DNA of 64,000 nucleotides, from the NCBI GenBank assembly GCA_002708905.1, contig PAPM01000002.1, forward strand, positions 110,593 through 174,592, in the 5' to 3' direction. This document shows positions 33,497 to 41,559 of the stretch, piece after piece. Source of the DNA: Pseudomonadales bacterium (GTDB taxonomy: Bacteria; Pseudomonadota; Gammaproteobacteria; Pseudomonadales; Ketobacteraceae). The stretch's first letter is position 1. Every line of letters starts with the position of its first letter. The notes below the pieces were generated by a model. It made no database searches, had not been told where the DNA came from, and saw only the letters and a list, made by a program, of their open reading frames with translations. A program made the translations under genes and the position numbers.

Positions 33497-35017
33497 TTAC
33501 AACAAGTCCCTACCGCATTGACGGCATACAGGCTCTTGGCCTTCAGGGTATAATTCGATATTGATAAGATTGTCTGTTAAACAGTGCTCACATGGGAGCC
33601 AGCGATCCTGAATGAATTTCTCAAAAGGAACAACTCTATGCATCAATCGCACGACGCAAGGATCGATTACAGCATACAAGTGTGTTGGCCTTGTTGCCGG
33701 GGGTACAACTACACTACCCACTTGAGAAACCATTCCAACGTTTACCCAGCCAGTAATTTTGTTGCGAGCACCGTTAGAAGATATTTTTAGTATGCTATTA
33801 GCAACATAATTGGTTGTAAATAACTCGTTTCCAACTCGCTGAATTTCACGGATTACTCCTTCACCATAATGCTCGATGCTTAGTTGTTCACTATGATCTA
33901 CAGAGGCTTGGTCAATCGAATATTGGCTTATTTTATTAGAGTCTGGGTCTCTCGCACCTTGTATCGCTAAAATTTTTTCACAGAGTCTGATCAAATTCCT
34001 AGGAGATCCATTTGCGAGTAGACATAGCTTTTCGTCTATATTTGATTTAACTTCTAATAGGTAGTCAAAGCTCTTTATGTCACCATTACTGAACGCTTTT
34101 AAACGTTTGGAAAGGACATCTACTAGATTTTTTCTTGTCCATTTTAGCTCGTACTGGGGAACTCTATCAGGTCTCGCGTCTTCTCTAAAAAATGGTTCAA
34201 TTTTATCCCAAAGAAAGAACTTAAACCCGTAGCCTGGAAGGCCAAGCAATTCTAGATCCTTTATCAATGGTTTTATTAACTGATAGGTTGCTTCAGGATT
34301 GTTTCCTGTTTTCTCAGTTTCGTCAGGCCTATCTATGAGAACATAAATCGATTTAAATCCGATCTTCTTAACTAGCTTTAGAAGTGTTTCAAGTTGAAAC
34401 TTGTATGTTTCCCCAAGCCTTTTCTCCTCTTGCTTAACATCAGGAAGGTCAACACTTTCTAGATCGTAGTTCTTCAATAGAAAATTAATGGCTGACTCCA
34501 TAAAGCCGACATTTTGCCTCCAAAAGTCTTTGAATTTATCTGGGAGGCTTTTTAATTCGTTTAGCACTTCTTGGATTTCATCACCAGTTAATTCACCCAA
34601 GTAGGTGTGTATGAAGATTGACAGTTGCCTTTTTTCATCTTTGGACAAATTCTTTGAGACGTCTGGCCATTCGCTCAAGTAAGACAGAAAAGAAACAAGT
34701 ATCCTAGTAATTACATTCCTAAGATGATATTGGAGAGAAATGTCATCGATATTTTGTCCAGAGCCAAATTCAAATCTATCATAAGTGACAGCAAGGAAGC
34801 CGTACTTGAATGCATTTGCTTCAACCATACGCCTTTGAGCAGTTTTTCCTGCCCCTCTTGGTGCTAGGACGATGGAAGAATTCGGCGAATTTGGATCACC
34901 TAAAACAGCATCAAAGTATGGAGGAGGAACAAAATATTCTTTTAGCAGATCCTCTTCATCTGCGTTAGTCTTTAGAAATGGATGTGACTGAAATCCTAAT
35001 TTTTCAAAAAGTGACAA
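33497..35017 (-). CDS. P-loop ATPase with C-terminal zinc ribbon
   Basis: A 506-residue cytoplasmic NTPase. It opens LGFQSHPFLKTNADEEDLLK, then YFVPPPYFDAVLGDP and the Walker A LAPRGAGKTAQRRM (Lys58). A Walker B-like strand SIYVLIDRPDE puts Asp229 in place, and GSPRNLIRLCEKI resembles the sensor/arginine-finger region of AAA/STAND ATPases. The end carries four cysteines, CEHC (476-479) and CRQC (498-501), a likely zinc ribbon for nucleic acid or protein contact. Start is TTG 35017 with AGGAG six bases upstream. The family resembles P-loop ATPases frequent in defence islands, but I cannot name it with certainty. It is the last gene of a three-gene minus-strand unit. Confidence 0.75.
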   Translation of the reverse strand: MSLFEKLGFQSHPFLKTNADEEDLLKEYFVPPPYFDAVLGDPNSPNSSIVLAPRGAGKTAQRRMVEANAFKYGFLAVTYDRFEFGSGQNIDDISLQYHLRNVITRILVSFLSYLSEWPDVSKNLSKDEKRQLSIFIHTYLGELTGDEIQEVLNELKSLPDKFKDFWRQNVGFMESAINFLLKNYDLESVDLPDVKQEEKRLGETYKFQLETLLKLVKKIGFKSIYVLIDRPDETEKTGNNPEATYQLIKPLIKDLELLGLPGYGFKFFLWDKIEPFFREDARPDRVPQYELKWTRKNLVDVLSKRLKAFSNGDIKSFDYLLEVKSNIDEKLCLLANGSPRNLIRLCEKILAIQGARDPDSNKISQYSIDQASVDHSEQLSIEHYGEGVIREIQRVGNELFTTNYVANSILKISSNGARNKITGWVNVGMVSQVGSVVVPPATRPTHLYAVIDPCVVRLMHRVVPFEKFIQDRWLPCEHCLTDNLINIELYPEGQEPVCRQCGRDLL

Positions 35018-35092
35018 AAGATGCTCCTATATACTCGCAAGATTGCTTTTCCTACTACAGTTGGTAGCGCAAATACCTTCCTTAAAAAGTTC

Positions 35093-35722
35093 TTATGCTT
35101 TGGGCACAACTGCGCTTTGTTCGGACATTTTTATATCCATTATCGCCGATATATAAGTCCTAACAGCGCTACAAATAAGCAATATCCTCTGGAATTCATA
35201 GTTGAACACTTTATATTCATCTAATTTCCCTTTTTCGTAAAAGTACCGCCATGTTTCAAATGCATCGCTTGACCTAACCAGCACTGATTTTATATCAACA
35301 GGTCCCGTACTCCCGAGACTTGGCTCTGGGCCAATGGGTTTCTCTTTGCCGACGTAAACAACAACCTGAACTGCTGCTAACTTTTCGTCATCTACTTCGT
35401 TTTTCTCTTTATATACTGAACGTATTCCTTCTTGTATCTCTAATGGAAGTGTTTTAAATAAAGTCCATAAATGATGTGTTTGATTTACTTCATTTCCCAC
35501 GAGCATATGTAGACACTTCAAATATAGTTCCAGCGATAAAGATAGCATTGTGGCGGAAGATATAACTGAACTGATCGAGTATAATGAATATGTACGTGAG
35601 GAATCTGCACTGTCTTTTAGTGCCTGCCTTATATACACTTGTGCGTGTGCATTGAATTGATCAGCAGATGCTAAAGCCATTCTTGTATCATAGTGCTTCT
35701 TTTCTTTCTTCTTTCGAGACAT
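35093..35722 (-). CDS. HEPN-like helical protein
   Basis: A 209-residue, mostly helical protein. The segment LSLELYLKCLHMLVGN followed by QTHHLWTLFKTLP matches the EL.LK..L...G...THdL..LF..L pattern of HEPN proteins, many of which are RNases or nucleotide-transferase partners in conflict systems. I do not see the canonical R-x4-6-H catalytic motif, so it may be catalytically inactive or a divergent member. Start is ATG 35722 with no strong ribosome binding site. It lies between the DUF4062 gene (53 bases away) and the ATPase gene (75 bases). Confidence 0.6.
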   Translation of the reverse strand: MSRKKKEKKHYDTRMALASADQFNAHAQVYIRQALKDSADSSRTYSLYSISSVISSATMLSLSLELYLKCLHMLVGNEVNQTHHLWTLFKTLPLEIQEGIRSVYKEKNEVDDEKLAAVQVVVYVGKEKPIGPEPSLGSTGPVDIKSVLVRSSDAFETWRYFYEKGKLDEYKVFNYEFQRILLICSAVRTYISAIMDIKMSEQSAVVPKA

Positions 35723-35775
35723 TAAGAAATATGCCTATTCATATATAGGTGAACTAGGTTGTGTGAACCACTATG

Positions 35776-36624
35776 TTACAGGGACTCTGCCACGGTCCAT
35801 CCTTCATGAGTTAACTCAAAGAATTCACCTTTGTGGCCACGCGTTGTTACAAGACTATTAGATACTAACGTATTCAAAGCCGACTCCCACCTAGTGAACT
35901 CTTTACGGTTTGTTTTACCAAATGACTTGCCACCCGCTTGAATTTCTTGGCCACCAATATACTCAACCTTCATAATTGAACCATACTCATCAGATGAGGC
36001 AGCCTTCAATAATGAAATAGAATCTTCAGTTAAGCTATAAGAATTAGCTCTGGTTATATTTGGAATCTTCTGGATTTCTGGAACATAGTCGGCTTCAACA
36101 ATAAGATCGTTAATATATTGATTTTTATTCAAACAAAGCTGAAACTGTTTGGAAAGTTTTTGCCTAAATTGTTCTAGCGTGTCATACGTTTCCACTAGTC
36201 CACGTTGCTGCCAGTTTGATCTTGCTTCTCTAACTCTTTTATATTGTTCTGCATCTATGCTCTCAGGAGATACAGGCTTTGATGAAAAGTAGATCATCGC
36301 TGGTTTCCCTGCAGCCACGTGTTCCTCTATTTCTTCAACAGTGCCACTTAACGCTTTTCCTGTTGGAGTCCCCAATCGCGTCCAGAAGATGCCTATTAAA
36401 ATATCGCAATATCTTAGTACTCTTTGATTTATCAGCTCTTGAGGTCTAGCCCCAAGCTCAGGTGAAGAATGAGAGTCCCAGCCAACTGCAGAAAGCATAA
36501 TTTTGGACTTTTCAGAATTAATATCATTCCAGTCGTGAATTATTTGCCGGGTTATGTCTCTTTCCTCCGATACATCTCCTGGCGAGGCAATCATCACGGG
36601 TAATACTGTAGCTTTGTAAGCCAC
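35776..36624 (-). CDS. DUF4062-domain protein with C-terminal winged-helix-like region
   Basis: A 282-residue protein starting at GTG 36624 with AAGGAG six bases upstream. Residues 1-120 have the DUF4062 signature VMIASPGDVSEERDITRQII, then INQRVLRYCDILIGIFWTRLG, TGKALSGTVEEIEEH and GKPAMIYFSS. This fold resembles TIR and nucleoside-deoxyribosyltransferase-like domains and often heads STAND NTPases. The C-terminal 80 residues (RWESALNTLVSNSLVTTRGH, FELTHEGWTVAESL) look like a winged helix. It is the first gene of the minus-strand unit with HEPN and ATPase genes, and could be the sensor or effector of a three-part system. The biochemical activity is not established. Confidence 0.75.
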   Translation of the reverse strand: MAYKATVLPVMIASPGDVSEERDITRQIIHDWNDINSEKSKIMLSAVGWDSHSSPELGARPQELINQRVLRYCDILIGIFWTRLGTPTGKALSGTVEEIEEHVAAGKPAMIYFSSKPVSPESIDAEQYKRVREARSNWQQRGLVETYDTLEQFRQKLSKQFQLCLNKNQYINDLIVEADYVPEIQKIPNITRANSYSLTEDSISLLKAASSDEYGSIMKVEYIGGQEIQAGGKSFGKTNRKEFTRWESALNTLVSNSLVTTRGHKGEFFELTHEGWTVAESL

Positions 36625-36840
36625 TTAGTTCTCCTTATACTGTAAGCAAGGTGAATTGAGCCCTTCGAAATATCCAAATACAGTATGTTGTAGACAAATC
36701 TATCAAAAGCGCTGCATTCGTAATACTTAGATCCGCTTTGGCCAGAACTTACGTGATATCCAAGGATGAAAGCAGAAATCCTTCAGTATACCCCTTAAGC
36801 AACACCGGAAGTTCCAGTATCCACATTAATAGTCTTTGTT

Positions 36841-36911
36841 TAGTAGAAGCTTGTCTACTACTAATGTAACTAATGCAACGCAATATGGGGGGCTGTAAAC
36901 AGCTACCCCCC
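36841..36911 (-). terminator. Tandem hairpins at the end of the ABC exporter operon
   Basis: GGGGGGCTGT (36887-36896) pairs with ACAG (36899-36902) and CCCCCC (36906-36911), overlapping the TAG stop codon of the minus-strand ABC gene. A second stem TAGTAG (36841-36846)/CTACTA (36855-36860) lies farther downstream on that strand. No long T-run follows, so termination efficiency is uncertain. Confidence 0.5.
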
Positions 36912-38645
36912 AACCTGCAACTGATACAAATGCCGATACAACCCCTCCACCCCCAACAACGCCCGATGCCCACCCACCTGCACAATCTCCCCCTGATGCA
37001 TTACCAGAATGCTATCGGCCTGGGTAATGGTCGAAAGGCGATGGGCGATCACCACCAGGGTGATGTCGCCTTTTAGTTGCAGCAGGGATTGTTGGATTTG
37101 TGCTTCGGTGGCGGAATCCACGTTGGCGGTGGCTTCGTCCAGTACCAGTATTTTGGGTTTGCCTGCCAGGGCGCGGGTCAGGGACAGCAGTTGGCGTTGG
37201 CCTACAGAAAGCGATCGCCCCTGTTCATCCAGAATGGTGTCGTAGCCTTGGGGCAGTTGTTCAATATGCTGATGGAAGCCGGTGGCCCGTGCGGCCGCTT
37301 CGATTTCTGTGCGGGGCAGGTTGCGGCCGATGTCGATGTTGTCGGCTACGCTGGCGGCCAGCACAAAGCTGTCCTGTTGTACGATGGCAAATTCGCGGCG
37401 CAGTGTTTCATGAGATAGGTTGGCAAGGTTTTGTTCGCCCAGTTGGATGTGGCCTTGGTCCGGTTGGTAGAAGCGCAGCAGTAAGCTGGCGATGGTGCTT
37501 TTGCCGCTGCCGGTGTGGCCGACGATGCCGATGAACTCGCCACTGTTGATGTGAAAGCTCACATTTTTCAATACGGGTTTGATGCCGTCGTAACTGAATT
37601 GTACGTGGTCAAAGCGGATGTCTGCCGGTTTGGGTTCGATGGGGTTTGATTGTGTTTCGGTATGCGTTTCAGGTTTCTCGTCGATCCAGTGGAACACGCG
37701 CTGGGCGGAGACCATGGCCTGTTGGAACAGGTTGAGGCGTTGGGTCATTTCGATGAGGGGTTCGCTGAAGCGCCCCAGGTAATTCAGAAAGGCGTAGATC
37801 ACCCCCACTTCGATCACGGCGCCGGTGGATTCCAGGTGGTTGATGCCGAACAGGTAGAGCAGGCCCGCCAGGGTGAGCAGTTGCAGCATGTCCACCATGG
37901 GGCGCAGCAGCAAAGCGTCCATCTGCATGGTGCGGCGGCGGGTTTTGAAATGGGCTTGCACAGTGTCGCTGTAGTGGCGGGCAAAGAATTGTTGTTGGCG
38001 AAACAGTTGGATTACGGCCACGCCCTGGATCATTTCGTTCATGCGGGCGTTGATGTCCGACAGCAGTTCCCGCGCTTTCTGGAACACCGGTGTGCTCAGG
38101 CGGCGATAGGCGATCATGACGGTGATCACCGCCGGCAGAAACAGTAAGCACACCAGCATCAGGCGCCAGTCCAGCACGGCCATGGCGATGAAGATGCCCA
38201 ACACCCGCACGCTGTTCTGGATGTAGATGCCCAGCACGCCCACAAACAGTTCTTTGACGGATTCGGTGTCGTTGGTGATGCGGGAGATCAGGCTGCCGGT
38301 GGGCGTGTAATCAAAGCGCCGCAGAGGCAGCGATACCACGCGGGCAAAGATCTGGTGGCGCAGGGTGCGCACGACGTTCTGGGCGATCTGGTTCCAGAGG
38401 ATGGTCTGGCGATAGCTGAGGCTGGCGGCCAGGATGGCGGCGGTGAGGTAGGCAACCAGCATCAGGCCGATGTCCGGCGCGGACCAGTGATTGGGGATCA
38501 GGTAGCCGTCGATAAAATGTTTGATCAGCAAGGGGCCCACCACGTCGGCGGCGGTGGCCAGTAGCAGCAGGATCACGGCTCGGGTGAGGATGGGGCGATG
38601 GTCGAGGGTGTAGCGCAGCAGGCGGACGAAGGTGTTTTGCGTCAT
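36903..38645 (-). CDS. mdlB: ABC exporter half-transporter (MdlB-like)
   Basis: A 580-residue type I ABC exporter half: about six membrane helices in the first 310 residues, then an ATPase domain. Walker A is GHTGSGKSTIAS; the signature is LSVGQRQLLS, departing from the canonical LSGGQ; Walker B is ILVLDEATANVD with the catalytic Glu present. It overlaps the partner gene at 38642 by four bases (ATGA). In heterodimeric exporters one site carries the changed signature and the other the changed Walker B, as seen here between the two halves. MdlAB-type exporters move drugs or lipids; the substrate is unknown. Hairpins at its stop codon are likely the operon end. Confidence 0.85.
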   Translation of the reverse strand: MTQNTFVRLLRYTLDHRPILTRAVILLLLATAADVVGPLLIKHFIDGYLIPNHWSAPDIGLMLVAYLTAAILAASLSYRQTILWNQIAQNVVRTLRHQIFARVVSLPLRRFDYTPTGSLISRITNDTESVKELFVGVLGIYIQNSVRVLGIFIAMAVLDWRLMLVCLLFLPAVITVMIAYRRLSTPVFQKARELLSDINARMNEMIQGVAVIQLFRQQQFFARHYSDTVQAHFKTRRRTMQMDALLLRPMVDMLQLLTLAGLLYLFGINHLESTGAVIEVGVIYAFLNYLGRFSEPLIEMTQRLNLFQQAMVSAQRVFHWIDEKPETHTETQSNPIEPKPADIRFDHVQFSYDGIKPVLKNVSFHINSGEFIGIVGHTGSGKSTIASLLLRFYQPDQGHIQLGEQNLANLSHETLRREFAIVQQDSFVLAASVADNIDIGRNLPRTEIEAAARATGFHQHIEQLPQGYDTILDEQGRSLSVGQRQLLSLTRALAGKPKILVLDEATANVDSATEAQIQQSLLQLKGDITLVVIAHRLSTITQADSILVMHQGEIVQVGGHRALLGVEGLYRHLYQLQVGG

Positions 38646-40399
38646 CTCCCTTCCTCCACCGCCTGTTCAATCTGCTGATAGCGCACCATTTGCGCGTACC
38701 AGCCGTTGTGGGCCATGAGTTCGGCATGGCGGCCTTGTTCGGTGGGTTGGCCCTGTGTCAGTACCACGATGTGGTCCGCCTGTTCCACGGCGGTGAGCCG
38801 GTGGCAGACGATGATGGCGGTGCGGTTGTGGCGGGCCTGTCGTAGATGCCGCAGGATCTGTTGTTCGGTGGCCACGTCCACGGCGGACAGGGCGTCGTCC
38901 AGTATCAGCAGCGGCGCATCCATCAGCAGAGCGCGGGCGATGGCCAGCCGTTGTTTCTGGCCGCCGGAGAGGGTAATGCCCCGCTCCCCCACCAGGGTTT
39001 GATAGCCGTTGGGAAAGGCCAGGATGTCGTGGTGCACGTTGGCCAGTTGGGCGGCGTGGTGGATCTGTTGTTCGGTGGCCTCCGGATTACCCAAGGCGAT
39101 GTTGGCGGCAATGCTGGTGGAAAACAAAAACGATTCCTGGGGTACGACCACCATGTGGCGGTGTAGTTCTGCCAGGGGGAATTGGTGCAGGGGGTTTAGA
39201 TCGAATTGGATGTTAGCGTCGGGCGATTCGTATTGGCGCAGCAGCAGGCGGATGAAGGTGGATTTGCCTGATCCGGTAGGCCCGACGATGCCCAGGGTTT
39301 GGCCCGGTTGGAGTTGGCCGTGAAAGTTTTGCAGTACGGTTCTGGTTATTTGGTCAGAGTGTTCCGGATAGCTGAAGCGGTTTATGTTCCATTCCAGTAC
39401 GGCGTTGGGGGTGAGGGTTTGTGTTCCAGCATCAACTATATCCGGCTCAGTCTGCATAATCGCATCCAACCGTTGCCAGGCCACCACGCCCCGCTCCATC
39501 AGATTCAACAACCAGCCATAGGCGAACATGGGCCAGATCAAAAAGCCCAGATACAGGGTAAAGGAGGTGAGTTCGCCCACGCTGAGTTGGTTGTTGTGAA
39601 TCAACCAGGCGCCATAGGCCACCGCCAGCAGAAAGGAGCTGCCGGTAGTGAGAAAAATCACCGGATCGTATTTGGCTTCGGCCCGCGCCACCTGCATGTT
39701 GGCGTTACTGGCGGCCTCGGCGGCGTGGTCGAACTGGTTACTGGCCAGTTGCTCCAGCCCATAGGCTTTCAACATGCGAATGCCGCTGATGGATTCCTGG
39801 GCGCGATCGTTGAGGTCGCTGAAGCGGGCCTGGGCCTGTTCAAACCCGGCGTGCAATTCCTTATTGATGCGCATGAACCAATACGCCATCAGCGGCCAGG
39901 GCAACAGGGCTACTAAAGTCAGCTGCCAGTGGATGGCGAACACCAGCACCAACAGCACCACAATGCCGGTGAGGATGCCATCGAACAGCGCCAGCATGGC
40001 TTCCCCGGCAAACATTTCCACCGCGCTGACGTCGTTGGTGGCGCGCGCCATCAGGTCACCGGTTTTATGGCGTTGGAAAAAGCTCGCAGGTAAACGCAGC
40101 AGGTGATCGTGAAAGCGTTGCCGCAGGATGGCCCCCAGTTGATAGGAAGCACTGTAGAGGGAGAGCCGCCACAGGTAGCGGAATACGTACACCAGTAGCG
40201 CGACTATTGCTATCAAGCCCAGTTGTTGGAACAGTTGTGTGGAAGTGAGGGTATCGTTGGTTGCGGCGTCCACAATGCGCCCGGTGATCCAGGGCGGCAG
40301 CAGATTCAGCAACGCCACCATGATCAGCAACAGCATGGCGACAGTGTAGCGCCGCCACTCGCGGCGGAAATACCAGCTTAGTTGGGTGAACAGCCACAT
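38642..40399 (-). CDS. mdlA: ABC exporter half-transporter (MdlA-like)
   Basis: A 585-residue partner of the MdlB-like gene. The membrane domain starts with LLLIMVALLNLLPPWITGRI and has six helices; the ATPase domain has GPTGSGKSTFI, the canonical signature LSGGQKQRLAIARALL and the Walker B LLILDDALSAVD, where Asp replaces the catalytic Glu. That substitution is typical of the non-hydrolytic site of heterodimers. Start is ATG 40399. It is the first gene of the exporter pair and follows the mrp operon by 25 bases, so read-through from mrpG is possible. Confidence 0.85.
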   Translation of the reverse strand: MWLFTQLSWYFRREWRRYTVAMLLLIMVALLNLLPPWITGRIVDAATNDTLTSTQLFQQLGLIAIVALLVYVFRYLWRLSLYSASYQLGAILRQRFHDHLLRLPASFFQRHKTGDLMARATNDVSAVEMFAGEAMLALFDGILTGIVVLLVLVFAIHWQLTLVALLPWPLMAYWFMRINKELHAGFEQAQARFSDLNDRAQESISGIRMLKAYGLEQLASNQFDHAAEAASNANMQVARAEAKYDPVIFLTTGSSFLLAVAYGAWLIHNNQLSVGELTSFTLYLGFLIWPMFAYGWLLNLMERGVVAWQRLDAIMQTEPDIVDAGTQTLTPNAVLEWNINRFSYPEHSDQITRTVLQNFHGQLQPGQTLGIVGPTGSGKSTFIRLLLRQYESPDANIQFDLNPLHQFPLAELHRHMVVVPQESFLFSTSIAANIALGNPEATEQQIHHAAQLANVHHDILAFPNGYQTLVGERGITLSGGQKQRLAIARALLMDAPLLILDDALSAVDVATEQQILRHLRQARHNRTAIIVCHRLTAVEQADHIVVLTQGQPTEQGRHAELMAHNGWYAQMVRYQQIEQAVEEGR

Positions 40400-40424
40400 G
40401 GGTCAGTCTCACGCACAGTGAATA

Positions 40425-40787
40425 TCAGCTCTTGGGCGCGCGTCGCACCAGAATGTCTTTCTTCAGGGATTCGTTGATGGTGCCTTCCTGGAACGGCGTG
40501 CGTCGCTGCAATGCCGCCTTCGCCACCATATAGGCGGATACCGGCGCAGTAATAAACAGGAACAGACTGATGACCAGTTCCTGAATGCTTAAGCCCTCTC
40601 CCCTTAATGCGTGCAGCATCACCGACGCCACCAGAATGCAGCCGATGCCTAACGTGGTGGCTTTGGTGGGCGCGTGCAGGCGGGTGTAGAAGTCCGGCAG
40701 TTTTACCATGCCCAGGGCGCCGATCAGGATGAACAGGCCGCCCATCACCAGTAAGAAAGACGCAAACACTTCCAGCCAGAAACTCAT
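40425..40787 (-). CDS. mrpG: Na+/H+ antiporter subunit MrpG
   Basis: A 120-residue membrane subunit of the Mrp (Mnh/Pha) multisubunit cation/proton antiporter. It has three helices and the family pattern GGLFILIGALGMVKLPDFYT followed by RLHAPTKATTLG. GAGGGAGA sits upstream of ATG 40787. It is the last gene of the mrp operon, 14 bases after mrpF, and helps complex assembly rather than transport itself. Confidence 0.92.
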   Translation of the reverse strand: MSFWLEVFASFLLVMGGLFILIGALGMVKLPDFYTRLHAPTKATTLGIGCILVASVMLHALRGEGLSIQELVISLFLFITAPVSAYMVAKAALQRRTPFQEGTINESLKKDILVRRAPKS

Positions 40788-40801
40788 GTTGTCTCCCTCG
40801 T

Positions 40802-41071
40802 TTATTCTATGATATCGCCGCGCAGCAAATACTTGGCCAACGCGGCGGTGCTGACAAAGCCCAGCATGGCAATCAGCAGGGCGGATTCAAAATACATGTC
40901 GGAGGCAAAGTACAAACCCAGCAACACAATCAGGGCGATGCTGTTGATGTACATGGTGTCCAGCGCCAGAATGCGGTCGGCGGTGGAAGGCCCAACCAAC
41001 AGGCGGATGGTATTCAACACCAGCGCCACGCCCACCATCACCGATACGATCATCAATACCGTATTCAACAT
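40802..41071 (-). CDS. mrpF: Na+/H+ antiporter subunit MrpF
   Basis: An 89-residue protein with three membrane helices and the conserved LLVGPSTADRILALDTMYIN of MrpF. It overlaps mrpE by seven bases. It is required for Mrp complex function in known systems; no catalytic residue is assigned to it. Confidence 0.92.
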   Translation of the reverse strand: MLNTVLMIVSVMVGVALVLNTIRLLVGPSTADRILALDTMYINSIALIVLLGLYFASDMYFESALLIAMLGFVSTAALAKYLLRGDIIE

Positions 41072-41559
41072 GCGAAGATCTCCCTTAGCGGTGCCTCGTA
41101 GCGGGTTTTGATCCGTTCAATCAGGCTTTGCTCGTCGTCGATGTGCAGGGCGTGGATATACAGCCATTGCATGTCTTCGGAAAAATCCACACTGACGGTG
41201 CCGGGGGTGAGCGAAATGGTGCTGGCCAATACGGCCAATGGGAAATGCCCGGTGAGATCCAGCGGCAACGCAATCAAACCCGGTTTCAGATTTTTATTGG
41301 AACTCAGAATGCGCCCGGCCACTTCAAAATTGGAGACCACGATATCCCCTAGCACCATGATGATGTAGCGCAATGCGTGCAATGGCTTTTTCACCCGGGC
41401 ATGGGGATCGCTGAGCGGCGCGGCCACCCAGGGAATGATGATGGCGAGGATGGTGCCCAGCACCAGATGACCAAAAGTGAATTCATTCAACAGCAGCCAC
41501 ACGATCACCAGCAGCACACTGTGCAATGGCATGGGGAAGATTTTTTTAAGCATCTTCAC
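41065..41559 (-). CDS. mrpE: Na+/H+ antiporter subunit MrpE
   Basis: A 164-residue subunit with N-terminal membrane helices (SVLLVIVWLLLNEFTFGHLV) and a soluble C-terminal part containing SLTPGTVSVDFSEDMQWLYI, a MrpE hallmark. It overlaps mrpD by 14 bases and mrpF by seven. Confidence 0.92.
   Translation of the reverse strand: MKMLKKIFPMPLHSVLLVIVWLLLNEFTFGHLVLGTILAIIIPWVAAPLSDPHARVKKPLHALRYIIMVLGDIVVSNFEVAGRILSSNKNLKPGLIALPLDLTGHFPLAVLASTISLTPGTVSVDFSEDMQWLYIHALHIDDEQSLIERIKTRYEAPLREIFAC

Noticed and set aside
36749..36985. 78-codon minus-strand frame at the island's right edge
   Set aside because: It overlaps the ABC exporter gene end in another frame and has no ribosome binding site.
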